Under the pieces are notes generated by a model. The model searched no databases. It saw only the letters and a program-made list of their open reading frames with translations, and was not told the DNA's origin. The position numbers were made by a program, and so were the translations under genes. Shown here piece by piece: positions 10,255 through 30,351 of a DNA stretch of 64,000 bases. The number at the start of each line of letters is the position of its first letter. Within the stretch, counting starts at the first letter, position 1. Source of the DNA: Staphylococcus durrellii. Lineage in GTDB: Bacteria > Bacillota > Bacilli > Staphylococcales > Staphylococcaceae. Where the stretch lies: positions 2,170,001 through 2,234,000 of the forward strand of contig NZ_JADIIO010000001.1 of the NCBI RefSeq assembly GCF_015594545.1, given 5' to 3'.

Positions 10255-11142
10255 TTACCAACCACGCTCTTGCATACGTTCTTCTAAAGAAAGTTGATTA
10301 ATGTCTAAACCTTTCATAGCAGTACCTAATTCTTTAGATAAACGACCGATTAATTCGTAATCTTGATAATGCGTTGTTGCTTGTACGATAGCTTTCGCAA
10401 ATTTTTCAGGATCTTCTGACTTAAAGATACCTGAGCCAACAAATACCCCGTCTGCACCTAATTCCATCATTAGCGCGGCATCTTGAGGTGTTGCTACGCC
10501 ACCTGCCGCAAAGTTAACCACTGGTAAGCGACCATTGTCTTTAATTGCTTTTAATACTTCGTAAGGTGCCCCAATATTTTTAGCTTCAGTCATAATTTCA
10601 TCGTCATTCATCACAGTTAAACGACTTACTTCTGAATTAACTTGGCGAATATGTCTAACAGCTTCGACGATATTTCCAGTTCCAGGTTCACCTTTAGTTC
10701 TTAACATCGCAGATCCTTCACCAATACGACGAGCAGCTTCTCCTAGATTTCTACAACCACAAACGAACGGTACAGTGAATTGATCTTTTAATAAATGATA
10801 TTCTTCGTCCGCTGGAGTTAGCACTTCTGATTCATCTATATAATCTACACCCATTGATTCTAACACGCGTGCTTCTGTGATATGTCCGATTCGAGCCTTA
10901 GCCATTACAGGTATAGAAACTGCATTCATTACTTCTTCCACAATTTTAGGATTAGCCATTCTAGCTACGCCACCAGCTGCTCTGATATCAGATGGTACAC
11001 GTTCTAATGCCATTACTGCAACGGCACCTGCTTCTTCAGCAATTTTTGCTTGTTCAGCATTGACAACGTCCATAATAACGCCACCTTTTTGCATTTCAGC
11101 CATTCCTCTTTTTACTCTCTCTGATCCGGTAATTTTAGACAT
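10255..11142 (-). CDS. pdxS: Pyridoxal 5'-phosphate synthase lyase subunit PdxS
   Basis: A 295-residue beta/alpha-barrel enzyme that builds PLP from ribose 5-phosphate, glyceraldehyde 3-phosphate and ammonia in the 12+12 PdxS-PdxT complex. The expected catalytic residues are present: Asp25 in VIMDV, Lys82 in [10 protein letters not shown] and Lys150 in [10 protein letters not shown]. Length and sequence are typical. It is transcribed divergently from the regulator pdxR, and the 97-base gap between them is the likely control region. Confidence 0.97.
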   Translation of the reverse strand: MSKITGSERVKRGMAEMQKGGVIMDVVNAEQAKIAEEAGAVAVMALERVPSDIRAAGGVARMANPKIVEEVMNAVSIPVMAKARIGHITEARVLESMGVDYIDESEVLTPADEEYHLLKDQFTVPFVCGCRNLGEAARRIGEGSAMLRTKGEPGTGNIVEAVRHIRQVNSEVSRLTVMNDDEIMTEAKNIGAPYEVLKAIKDNGRLPVVNFAAGGVATPQDAALMMELGADGVFVGSGIFKSEDPEKFAKAIVQATTHYQDYELIGRLSKELGTAMKGLDINQLSLEERMQERGW

Positions 11143-11239
11143 TTATACTTACCCCTTTACTTAGTTGATTAAATTCATTTTAAGAGATAAACTGGTATTT
11201 AAAAAGGTACAATTTCAAATAAATTTTAGGGGTCAGTTT
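11143..11239. promoter_or_regulatory. Divergent pdxR/pdxS control region
   Basis: This gap separates the divergent starts of pdxS (11142, minus) and pdxR (11240, plus). A short direct repeat GGTA occurs at 11194-11197 and 11206-11209, within the similar blocks CTGGTATTT and AAGGTACAAT. MocR-type PdxR proteins bind direct repeats in such gaps, so this is a candidate operator. Promoter hexamers are not clear enough to mark. Confidence 0.4.
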
Positions 11240-12613
11240 ATGAGTAAACAAACATTGTATATTAATTTATATGAATCATTGAAACAACAAATAATTGAAG
11301 GACAGTATGCATCCCATGATAAATTTCCATCAAAAAGAGTATTAGGTGAGCATTTATCGGTAAGTAATACAACAATAGAACATGCATATCAATTATTATT
11401 AGACGAAGGATTTATTTATTCTAAACCACGTTCCGGTTACTTTGTATCAGATATAGAATCACTACCGGTCATTTATAAAAATCAGTCGCAACATTTTAGC
11501 GAAATTAATAATACTAGTGTGAAAAAATCTGATATTAAGTATAAATATGCCTTTAATATGTCAGAAATTGATTCAGAATATTTTCCAATGCAACAATTTA
11601 GGAAGTATGCTCGTGATGTTTTTGAAGATAATGAAATAGACTTACTTCAACACAGGAGTTCAGAGGGTTTATGGGAATTAAGACAACAAATCGCACATTA
11701 TCTCTTTAATAGTAGAGGTGTAAGTAGCCATCCCGATCAAATTATTATCGGAAGCTCTACAGAGCAACTGATTAATTTAGTAACTGACATTTTAAAAAAC
11801 GCTTCCTTTATAATTGAACATCCTAGCTATCCACCTATTAAACAAGTACTTGATAAGAAGCAAATAAATTATATTCAAGTCCCAGTAACACAAACAGGTA
11901 TAGATATTGATGCATTTAAACATAACAATAATAACATTGCATATGTTACGCCGTCACATCAATTTCCTACTGGATATGTAATGAATTTAAAGAAAAGAAC
12001 ACAACTTATACATTGGGCTCAACTTAACGATGACCGATATATTATTGAAGATGACTATGATTCAGAATTTAGATATTCAGGTAAACCTTTACCTGCATTG
12101 CAAAGTTTAGATACAAAAGACAAAGTTATTTATATAAGTACATTTTCAAAGTCGTTATATCCAAGTTGCCGTGTTGCTTATGCAGTGTTACCTCAGAAAT
12201 TATTGGATCAGTACCATCAATTAGAACACAAAGAGGGTAACACCGTACCAGTACATATGCAAAAACTAGTTTCTAATTTTATGCAATCAGGTAGCTTCGA
12301 AAGACACCTTAACAAGATGAGAACCGTTTATAATAATAAATTAAGTTATATATTAGAAAGATTAGAACCCTATCATAATCAATTGCAAATTGAAGGGACA
12401 CTGACAGGGATGCACTTCACATTAACAGTAACTAATGGGCTTACCTTAGAAGAATGTTTAGCTCAAGCTAAAGATAATTTATTAAAAATTGTACCACTTG
12501 CACAATATAACAGTGACGAAACAGCTCCAAAATTTATAATTGGATTTGGTGGCATCCCTCAAAACGAACTAAAAGCTCATACAGACATACTCATTCAATC
12601 ACTAACAAAGTAA
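11240..12613 (+). CDS. pdxR: PdxR, MocR/GntR-type regulator with aminotransferase fold
   Basis: A protein of about 457 residues. An N-terminal GntR winged helix (YINLYESLKQQIIEGQY; RVLGEHLSVSNTTIEHAYQLL) joins a fold type I aminotransferase-like domain, with a PLP-lysine context in YISTFSKSLYPSCRVAYAVLP. Such regulators sense PLP and activate pdxST when it is low. The longest open frame begins at 11165, but I chose MSKQTLYINLYE at 11240 because it follows the purine-rich TAGGGG and starts the family's conserved region. The divergent position next to pdxS supports the assignment. Confidence 0.9.
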   Translation: MSKQTLYINLYESLKQQIIEGQYASHDKFPSKRVLGEHLSVSNTTIEHAYQLLLDEGFIYSKPRSGYFVSDIESLPVIYKNQSQHFSEINNTSVKKSDIKYKYAFNMSEIDSEYFPMQQFRKYARDVFEDNEIDLLQHRSSEGLWELRQQIAHYLFNSRGVSSHPDQIIIGSSTEQLINLVTDILKNASFIIEHPSYPPIKQVLDKKQINYIQVPVTQTGIDIDAFKHNNNNIAYVTPSHQFPTGYVMNLKKRTQLIHWAQLNDDRYIIEDDYDSEFRYSGKPLPALQSLDTKDKVIYISTFSKSLYPSCRVAYAVLPQKLLDQYHQLEHKEGNTVPVHMQKLVSNFMQSGSFERHLNKMRTVYNNKLSYILERLEPYHNQLQIEGTLTGMHFTLTVTNGLTLEECLAQAKDNLLKIVPLAQYNSDETAPKFIIGFGGIPQNELKAHTDILIQSLTK

Positions 12614-12650
12614 AGTATCACTTCTTGATTTTATCAAGTTAGTGATACTT
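12614..12650 (+). terminator. Hairpin after pdxR
   Basis: Inverted repeat AAGTATCACT...AGTGATACTT with an inner TTGA/TCAA begins at the pdxR stop codon. No strong T run follows, so termination may be weak. Confidence 0.5.
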
Positions 12651-12710
12651 ATGCAGTTGCACCCGCAACTGTGATCCTTTGTATTCACTTTAAAGTCCCA
12701 CTACCTTTTC

Positions 12711-12841
12711 TCTCTACGCCAAAGTTTTAATATTCTATTTACATTTTATATAAACAGACCTGCGGTCTTATAGTGTTTAAAACATTATTTTGAGAAGTTA
12801 AGCTCCTTATTGGGCATAAAAAAAAGAGACCTTTAGGTCTC
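12711..12841 (-). repeat. Repeat flanking the 3' end of an rRNA operon, copy 1
   Basis: About 130 bases downstream of the 5S gene closely match 60977-61108, downstream of the other operon end. The shared parts are CGCCAAAGTTTT, an AT-rich stretch, the small hairpin AGACCTGCGGTCT, a 17-base segment identical to 5S rRNA but in inverse orientation (12793-12809), and the terminator hairpin. It looks like a duplication of the whole operon end. Confidence 0.8.
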
Positions 12842-12842
12842 T
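12817..12842 (-). terminator. rRNA operon terminator
   Basis: On the minus strand the perfect hairpin GAGACC-TAAA-GGTCTC is followed directly by eight or more T, just after the 5S gene. Confidence 0.9.
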
Positions 12843-12847
12843 TGATT

Positions 12848-12962
12848 GCCTGGCAACGTCCTACTCTAGCGGGATGTAAATCCGACTACCATCGGCGCTA
12901 AGGAGCTTAACTTCTGTGTTCGGCATGGGAACAGGTGTGACCTCCTTGCCATTGTCACCAGA
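12848..12962 (-). rRNA. rrf: 5S ribosomal RNA
   Basis: A 115-base gene matching staphylococcal 5S rRNA. The minus strand starts TCTGGTGACAATGGCAAGG and ends GACGTTGCCAGGC, with pairing ends. Identical copies are at 18136, 23970 and 61132. It closes the operon transcribed from 18070 leftwards. Confidence 0.97.
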
Positions 12963-13038
12963 CAATGATGTATAACATTTATACATTCAAAACTAGATAG
13001 TAAGTAAATATAAATTAACCAATCAAAACATTTAAAAA

Positions 13039-15961
<2,923 letters not shown>

Positions 15962-16109
15962 TTTTTGTTTTTAAGTCAAACGCAATGTTTAACTCAAAAC
16001 CCAAAATGTTATTAATCTGTGAGTGTTCTTTCGAACACTAGCGATTATTTTAGTTTGAATTCAAGCTTTTAAAAACTCTAATTCACTCGGTTTTGCTTGG
16101 TAAAATCTA

Positions 16110-16137
16110 TTTTTACTTACTTATCTAGTTTTCAATG
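16110..16137 (-). other. 23S rRNA processing stem, 5' arm
   Basis: The minus-strand sequence CATTGAAAACTAGATAAGTA upstream of 23S pairs almost perfectly with TTACTATCTAGTTTTGAATG downstream (12984-13010). It forms the long-range stem that RNase III-type or Mini-III enzymes cut. The same arms flank the second 23S copy at about 21398-21425 and 18272-18298. Confidence 0.7.
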
Positions 16138-16153
16138 TACAATTTTAAATAAA

Positions 16154-16230
<77 letters not shown>

Positions 16231-16329
16231 ATTTTTTAGTTAAAATAATAAAATGCTCAAATGAGCATTCAAAACTGAATACAATATGTCTACGTTATCC
16301 CTCTCATCTTCATAGAAGATGTTCCGAAT

Positions 16330-17892
<1,563 letters not shown>

Positions 17893-17982
17893 AATTATGA
17901 TGTTTGATTAGCTCATAAAATACTAATTTGTGTGTTATCTCTAACACGTTTAAACCAACGATTATATCGTTGCGTTTGGAAT

Positions 17983-18015
17983 TAACGTTGACATATTGCA
18001 ATTCAGTTTTCAATG
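17983..18015 (-). other. 16S rRNA processing stem, 5' arm
   Basis: The minus-strand sequence CATTGAAAACTGAATTGCAA upstream of 16S is complementary, with a few mismatches, to the segment downstream of 16S at 16266-16297 (ATTGTATTCAGTTTTGAATG). Together they form the precursor stem cut in 16S maturation. The second operon has the same arms at 23167-23199 and 21450-21481. Confidence 0.7.
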
Positions 18016-18041
18016 TTCATTTGTTTAATCAACAAGAATAA

Positions 18042-18070
18042 ATTATACAGACAATAGCTTTCAAAGTCAA
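18042..18070 (-). promoter_or_regulatory. rRNA operon promoter
   Basis: On the minus strand TTGACT (18065-18070), 17 bases, then a perfect TATAAT (18042-18047). It lies between the terminator of the preceding operon and the 16S gene, and is followed by a leader of about 145 bases. Confidence 0.88.
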
Positions 18071-18102
18071 TAACTTTTTAATCTTTTCAATAAAACTTCC
18101 AT

Positions 18103-18123
18103 AAAAAAACGACCTCGCGGTCT
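18103..18123 (-). terminator. Terminator of the upstream rRNA operon
   Basis: On the minus strand the hairpin AGACC-GCGA-GGTCG is followed by seven T, 13 bases after the 5S gene at 18136. Confidence 0.85.
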
Positions 18124-18135
18124 AAAAATGGAATT

Positions 18136-18250
18136 GCCTGGCAACGTCCTACTCTAGCGGGATGTAAATCCGACTACCATCGGCGCTAAGGAGCTTAACT
18201 TCTGTGTTCGGCATGGGAACAGGTGTGACCTCCTTGCCATTGTCACCAGA
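18136..18250 (-). rRNA. rrf: 5S ribosomal RNA
   Basis: A 115-base copy that appears identical to that at 12848-12962. It is the last gene of the operon carrying the tRNA cluster. Confidence 0.97.
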
Positions 18251-18326
18251 CAATGATGTATAACATTTATACATTCAAAACTAGATAGTAAGTAAATATA
18301 AATTAACCAATCAAAACATTTAAAAA

Positions 18327-21249
<2,923 letters not shown>

Positions 21250-21513
21250 TTTTTGTTTTTAAGTCAAACGCAATGTTTAACTCAAAACCCAAAATGTTAT
21301 TAATCTGTGAGTGTTCTTTCGAACACTAGCGATTATTTTAGTTTGAATTCAAGCTTTTAAAAACTCTAATTCACTCGGTTTTGCTTGGTAAAATCTATTT
21401 TTACTTACTTATCTAGTTTTCAATGTACAATCTTTGAATACTCTATGAGCATTCAAAACTGAATACAATATGTCTACGTTATCCCTCTCATCTTCGTAGA
21501 AGATGTTCCGAAT

Positions 21514-23076
<1,563 letters not shown>

Positions 23077-23221
23077 AATTATGATGTTTGATTAGCTCAT
23101 AAAATACTAATTTGTGTGTTATCTCTAACACGTTTAAACCAACGATTATATCGTTGCGTTTGGAATTAACGTTGACATATTGCAATTCAGTTTTCAATGT
23201 TCATTTGTTTAATCAAAATGA

Positions 23222-23297
23222 TGGTGGAGACTAGCGGGATCGAACCGCTGACCTCCTGCGTGCAAAGCAGGCGCTCTCCCATCTGAGCTAAGCCCCC
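23222..23297 (-). tRNA. tRNA-Ala (TGC)
   Basis: A 76-base cloverleaf with encoded CCA and anticodon loop TTTGCAC, giving TGC. It is the last tRNA before 16S, about 145 bases upstream of it. Confidence 0.95.
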
Positions 23298-23313
23298 ATT
23301 TAGTAAACAAGAG

Positions 23314-23387
23314 TCGGGAAGACAGGATTCGAACCTGCGACCCCTTGGTCCCAAACCAAGTGCTCTACCAAGCTGAGCTACTTCCCG
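23314..23387 (-). tRNA. tRNA-Pro (TGG)
   Basis: A 74-base cloverleaf with acceptor CGGGAAG/CTTCCCG and anticodon loop TTTGGGA, giving TGG. The 3' CCA is not encoded: the gene ends with the discriminator A followed by CTC. Confidence 0.95.
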
Positions 23388-23410
23388 TATTTAATTAAAA
23401 ATTTATAAAA

Positions 23411-23487
23411 TGGCGCGCCCGATAGGAGTCGAACCCATAGCCTCTTGATCCGTAGTCAAACGCTCTATCCAATTGAGCTACGGGCGC
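23411..23487 (-). tRNA. tRNA-Arg (ACG)
   Basis: A 77-base cloverleaf with encoded CCA and acceptor GCGCCCG/CGGGCGC. The anticodon loop CTACGGA gives ACG, whose A34 is expected to be edited to inosine. Confidence 0.95.
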
Positions 23488-23502
23488 ATTTCATAAAAAA
23501 GA

Positions 23503-23591
23503 TGGTGCCGAGGACCGGAATCGAACCGGTACGGTAATTACTTACCGCAGGATTTTAAGTCCTGTGCGTCTGCCAGTTCCGCCACCCCGGC
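23503..23591 (-). tRNA. tRNA-Leu (TAA)
   Basis: An 89-base class II tRNA with a long variable arm and encoded CCA. The anticodon loop CTTAAAA gives TAA. Confidence 0.95.
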
Positions 23592-23598
23592 AAAAAAA

Positions 23599-23673
23599 TG
23601 GAGCAGAAGACGGGATTCGAACCCGCGACCCCGACCTTGGCAAGGTCGTATTCTACCGCTGAACTACTTCTGC
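23599..23673 (-). tRNA. tRNA-Gly (GCC)
   Basis: A 75-base cloverleaf with encoded CCA, discriminator U and acceptor GCAGAAG/CTTCTGC. The anticodon loop TTGCCAA gives GCC. Confidence 0.95.
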
Positions 23674-23707
23674 ATATCCAAAATAACTTAATGATTTTGA
23701 ATCTGGA

Positions 23708-23780
23708 TGAGCCATAGAGGATTCGAACCTCTGACCCTCTGATTAAAAGTCAGATGCTCTACCAACTGAGCTAATGGCTC
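23708..23780 (-). tRNA. tRNA-Lys (TTT)
   Basis: A 73-base cloverleaf with acceptor GAGCCAT/ATGGCTC and anticodon loop CTTTTAA, giving TTT. CCA is not encoded; TCC follows the discriminator A. Confidence 0.95.
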
Positions 23781-23786
23781 ATGAGA

Positions 23787-23862
<76 letters not shown>

Positions 23863-23881
23863 ACAATATCAAATTGAGAAA

Positions 23882-23957
23882 TGGTGGAGAATGACGGGTT
23901 CGAACCGCCGACCCTCTGCTTGTAAGGCAGATGCTCTCCCAGCTGAGCTAATTCTCC
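23882..23957 (-). tRNA. tRNA-Val (TAC)
   Basis: A 76-base cloverleaf with encoded CCA. The anticodon loop CTTACAA gives TAC. It is the first tRNA of the cluster, 12 bases after the leading 5S gene. Confidence 0.95.
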
Positions 23958-23969
23958 GATTTGTTTATT

Positions 23970-24084
23970 GCCTGGCAACGTCCTACTCTAGCGGGATGTA
24001 AATCCGACTACCATCGGCGCTAAGGAGCTTAACTTCTGTGTTCGGCATGGGAACAGGTGTGACCTCCTTGCCATTGTCACCAGA
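23970..24084 (-). rRNA. rrf: Leading (extra) 5S ribosomal RNA
   Basis: A full 115-base 5S sequence with no 16S or 23S upstream of it. It sits directly behind tandem promoters and ahead of eight tRNAs, then 16S-23S-5S. I recall the same order downstream of lysS in S. aureus. It provides one more 5S copy than 16S/23S. Confidence 0.95.
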
Positions 24085-24104
24085 CAAATTAACTTACTTT
24101 ATTA

Positions 24105-24133
24105 ATAATACACATTTTATTTATTGTTTTCAA
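24105..24133 (-). promoter_or_regulatory. Proximal promoter P2 of the 5S-tRNA-rRNA operon
   Basis: On the minus strand TTGAAA (24128-24133), 17 bases, then TATTAT (24105-24110). A start about 7 bases downstream would lie some 14 bases before the 5S gene. Confidence 0.75.
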
Positions 24134-24221
24134 TAGTCAATTTTACACTTTGAAATTACAACTGAGTTATGTATAAAAAGTACGAACAGATCTTCAATCG
24201 CTTGTTTTTTGCGACTTTTAT

Positions 24222-24250
24222 ATAATACTTGATTTCGTAATACTTGTCAA
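24222..24250 (-). promoter_or_regulatory. Distal promoter P1 of the 5S-tRNA-rRNA operon
   Basis: On the minus strand a perfect TTGACA (24245-24250), 17 bases, then TATTAT (24222-24227). With P2 this gives the tandem arrangement usual for stable RNA operons. The region from 24250 to 24445 shows nothing else recognisable. Confidence 0.8.
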
Positions 24251-24445
24251 TGCTTTTTTAACTGAATTTTATTCTTTATATTATGTATTAGTCATATTAA
24301 ACACTTTTTTCTCGACTTGAATAAGTCTATCACAGATTCGTATATATTTCTATTCCTTTTTCAACTACAATTTTATCTTAATTGTGTAAATATGCGCACA
24401 AAGTATATTTTAAAGCTTGTTGTTTTTGCAAAAAGAAGATTTAAA

Positions 24446-24491
24446 AAATAAAAAACAGTTCTCATCCCAAAATTTTGGGAAGGAACTGTTT
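24446..24491 (-). terminator. Terminator of lysS
   Basis: On the minus strand AACAGTTC...GAGAACTGTT pairs around an inner CCCAAAATTTTGGG palindrome and is followed by a T run. It begins 8 bases after the lysS stop and insulates lysS from the stable RNA operon. Confidence 0.9.
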
Positions 24492-24498
24492 TTATTAA

Positions 24499-26400
<1,902 letters not shown>

Positions 26401-26879
26401 TCATTGTTTATACTTCTTGACTGTATCATCGGGTATAACTAGGTCAGCAATACTCAGTTGCGTGTGTGGTTCTACGACATTTGCTGCTATATCGTTTAAA
26501 GGCGTTAAGACAAATGCTCTTTCCCTCATTCTCGGGTGAGGGACTGTCAAAGTTTCTTCTTCAATAATTTCATTCTCATATAATAGAATATCTACGTCTA
26601 ACGTTCTTGGTCCCCAACGAACATCTCTGACACGATGTAGTTGATGTTCAGTATAAAAGCATTGCTGTAACAATTGTTGTGGTGTAAGTATTGTCTTTAC
26701 TTCAATACATAAATTTAAAAAGTATGGTTGCTCTACGTAACCCACTGGCTCAGTTTCATAAACTGGTGATATTTGTGAAACTTGCACACCATCCGCATTA
26801 TCCAAAATCTTTATAGCAGACTCTAATTGTTCTAACCTATCTCCTACATTGCTACCCAAACCTAAATATGCCGTTTTCA

Positions 26880-26880
<1 letters not shown>
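26401..26880 (-). CDS. folK: 2-amino-4-hydroxy-6-hydroxymethyldihydropteridine pyrophosphokinase
   Basis: A 159-residue folate enzyme that transfers pyrophosphate from ATP to 6-hydroxymethyl-dihydropterin. The N-terminus YLGLGSNVGDR and the motif RWGPRTLDVDILLY (with the catalytic Asp pair) are diagnostic, and VPHPRMRERAFVL follows. I chose the ATG at 26880, which overlaps the folB stop by one base; a TTG one codon earlier is possible. Last gene of folP-folB-folK. Confidence 0.95.
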
Positions 26881-28053
<1,173 letters not shown>

Positions 28054-28158
28054 TTACTAACTAAATGAAACATTATTATGTTTATGATAACGCGATTTAT
28101 TGTTTTTTTCAGTATGAAATGCTTATAAGTTTTAGCTTTATACAGTATTTATATAAAT

Positions 28159-28192
28159 AAAAAACCGAACACTTTATTAGAAGTGTCCGGTT
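28159..28192 (-). terminator. Terminator of cysK
   Basis: On the minus strand AACCGGACACTT...AAGTGTTCGGTT is followed by TTTT, just after the cysK stop. One G-T pair interrupts an otherwise perfect stem. Confidence 0.88.
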
Positions 28193-28214
28193 AAAATCTA
28201 TATCAATGATTATA

Positions 28215-29144
28215 TTACTCGAAAGAATATAATGGTGTTGATAAATAACGTTCACCATTACTTGGTAATACTGTAACTACAGTTTTGCCTTTACCTAATT
28301 CTTTAGCTTTTTGAATAGCAGCGTGAATAGCAGCACCTGAAGAAATTCCACCTAAAATACCTTCTTCTTTAGCAACTTTACGAGACATATCCATTGCAGT
28401 TTCATTACCAACTTTAATAATGTCGTCATAAACTTCTGTATCTAATGTATCAGGTACAAATCCTGCACCTAAACCTTGTAATTTATGAGGTCCAGGTTCT
28501 CCACCACTTAATACAGGCGAATCTTCTGGTTCGATAGCTACTAATTGAATTTCAGGGTATTTTTCTTTAAGGACTTTGCCAACGCCAGTTAAAGTACCGC
28601 CAGTACCTACACCAGCTAAGAATGCATCGATTGTTTTGCCTTCGAATTGTTTAACTAATTCTGGACCCGTAGTTAATTCGTGGATACGAGGGTTAGCTGG
28701 GTTTTCGAATTGTTGTGGTTCAAAGTAACCATGTTCTTCTTTTAATTCTTTAGCTTTTTTAATAGCGCCTTTCATTGCTTCTGATCCAGGTGTTAATACA
28801 ACTTCTGCACCGTAAGCTTTTAATAAGTTACGACGCTCTTGACTCATTGTTTCTGGCATAGTAAATACAGCTTTATAACCTTTAGCTGCACATACGAACG
28901 CTAGACCAATTCCAGTGTTACCACTTGTTGGTTCTACAATAGTGTCACCTGGTTTAATTTTGCCATCTTTTTCAGCTTGTTCAATCATACCTAACGCAAT
29001 ACGGTCTTTTACTGAGCCACCTGGATTTTGATATTCAAGTTTAACGTAGATATCAGCTGCGTCTTCATCCACAACTCTATTTAGTTTAACTACAGGTGTA
29101 TTGCCGATTACTTCTACAATGTTTTCAAAACGATTGTTTGTCAT
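28215..29144 (-). CDS. cysK: Cysteine synthase (O-acetylserine sulfhydrylase)
   Basis: A 309-residue PLP enzyme making cysteine from O-acetylserine and sulfide. The PLP lysine is in [13 protein letters not shown] (about residue 46). The substrate loop [12 protein letters not shown] and the PLP phosphate-binding [12 protein letters not shown] follow, and SSGAAIHAA is near the end. It is monocistronic, with AAAGGAGCG before the ATG and a terminator after the stop. I looked for a CymR operator upstream and could not identify one. Confidence 0.96.
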   Translation of the reverse strand: MTNNRFENIVEVIGNTPVVKLNRVVDEDAADIYVKLEYQNPGGSVKDRIALGMIEQAEKDGKIKPGDTIVEPTSGNTGIGLAFVCAAKGYKAVFTMPETMSQERRNLLKAYGAEVVLTPGSEAMKGAIKKAKELKEEHGYFEPQQFENPANPRIHELTTGPELVKQFEGKTIDAFLAGVGTGGTLTGVGKVLKEKYPEIQLVAIEPEDSPVLSGGEPGPHKLQGLGAGFVPDTLDTEVYDDIIKVGNETAMDMSRKVAKEEGILGGISSGAAIHAAIQKAKELGKGKTVVTVLPSNGERYLSTPLYSFE

Positions 29145-29287
29145 AAGAAACGCTCCTTTGTTTATAAAAGTTAAAACTTACTTTTTCTCTCGGATATATT
29201 TCTATTTTATCAGATTTTTCAGCAAATACAACTTTAAGCTACTATAGAGCTAAATTATTATTTAATTTTAATAATTTTTAATGAATT

Positions 29288-30163
29288 TTAGTTTTGGATT
29301 AACGCTTGTAATTCTTCTTCACTGTATTCATATTTACTGCGACAGAAATGACATTCAGCTTCTGCACCGTGGTCTTCTTCAATCATACTATTGATTTCAG
29401 CTTCACCTAAACCTTTAATTGCATTTAAGAATTTATCATGTCCGCAATTACATTCAAATCGAGTAGGTAATTTTTCTAAGATTTGAACATTAGATTCACC
29501 TAAAACTTCATACAACAGTTCTTCTGGTGATAAACCTTGATCTATAAGTTTAGAAACAGGCGTCATATTATTAATAGCTTCTTCTAATTTATTTATTGTT
29601 TCGTCTTTGGCACCAGGCATAACTTGAATAATAAAACCACCAGATGCTTTGATAGAATTGTCTGGGTTAACTAATACACCTAAGCCAACTGAAGAAGGTA
29701 CTTGTTCACTTTTTGCAAAGTAGTATGTGAAATCGTCGCCTACTTCTCCAGACACAATGGGACTTGAACCTGAGAAGTAATCTTTCATTCCTACGTCTTT
29801 TACTACAGTTAATGAACCATCGGTTCCAACTGCTCTACTTACATCTAATTTTCCAATGTTATTTAAAGGAAAATGAGTTTGCGGATTAGTCACATATCCT
29901 CTAACGTTCCCTTTAGCATCTGCATCAGCTATTACTTTGCCTATTGGCCCTTGTCCATCTAAAGTAACAGTTAATTTTTGGTCACCTTTGAGCATTGCCC
30001 CCATCATAACTGTCGCAGTCATCGTACGACCTAATGCTGCAGATGCAGTCGGCCAAGTGTAATGTCTAGTTTGTGCTTCTTGTACTGTTTCAGTTGTTAA
30101 TGCGCTGTAAGCTCTTATTTGTCCATCATATGCGAGTGCTTTAACAATGTAATCTTTTGTCAT
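29288..30163 (-). CDS. hslO: Redox-regulated chaperone Hsp33
   Basis: A 291-residue cytoplasmic holdase activated by oxidation. The C-terminal zinc-binding redox switch is present as CNCGHD (about 238-243) and CHFC (about 271-274). The body matches the family from [19 protein letters not shown] onward. It lies between ftsH and cysK as in S. aureus. Confidence 0.95.
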   Translation of the reverse strand: MTKDYIVKALAYDGQIRAYSALTTETVQEAQTRHYTWPTASAALGRTMTATVMMGAMLKGDQKLTVTLDGQGPIGKVIADADAKGNVRGYVTNPQTHFPLNNIGKLDVSRAVGTDGSLTVVKDVGMKDYFSGSSPIVSGEVGDDFTYYFAKSEQVPSSVGLGVLVNPDNSIKASGGFIIQVMPGAKDETINKLEEAINNMTPVSKLIDQGLSPEELLYEVLGESNVQILEKLPTRFECNCGHDKFLNAIKGLGEAEINSMIEEDHGAEAECHFCRSKYEYSEEELQALIQN

Positions 30164-30292
30164 TCTTTTTTCTCCTTTATTTTTATAAGTTTAATGTTTC
30201 GTACAATCACTTTTATTTTACATTCAATATATTGTAATAGCTTATAAGTGAAATTGCCATCTATTTGTTTTAACCCTAATAATTCAACACAA

Positions 30293-30340
30293 AAATAAAA
30301 ACTCCTCTTCTACTATTCAATTAATTAGTAGAAAAGGAGT
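30293..30340 (-). terminator. Terminator of ftsH
   Basis: On the minus strand ACTCCTTTTCTACT pairs with AGTAGAAGAGGAGT around an A/T loop and is followed by TTTTTATTTTTG. It begins 12 bases after the ftsH stop. Confidence 0.88.
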
Positions 30341-30351
30341 CACTTGATAAA

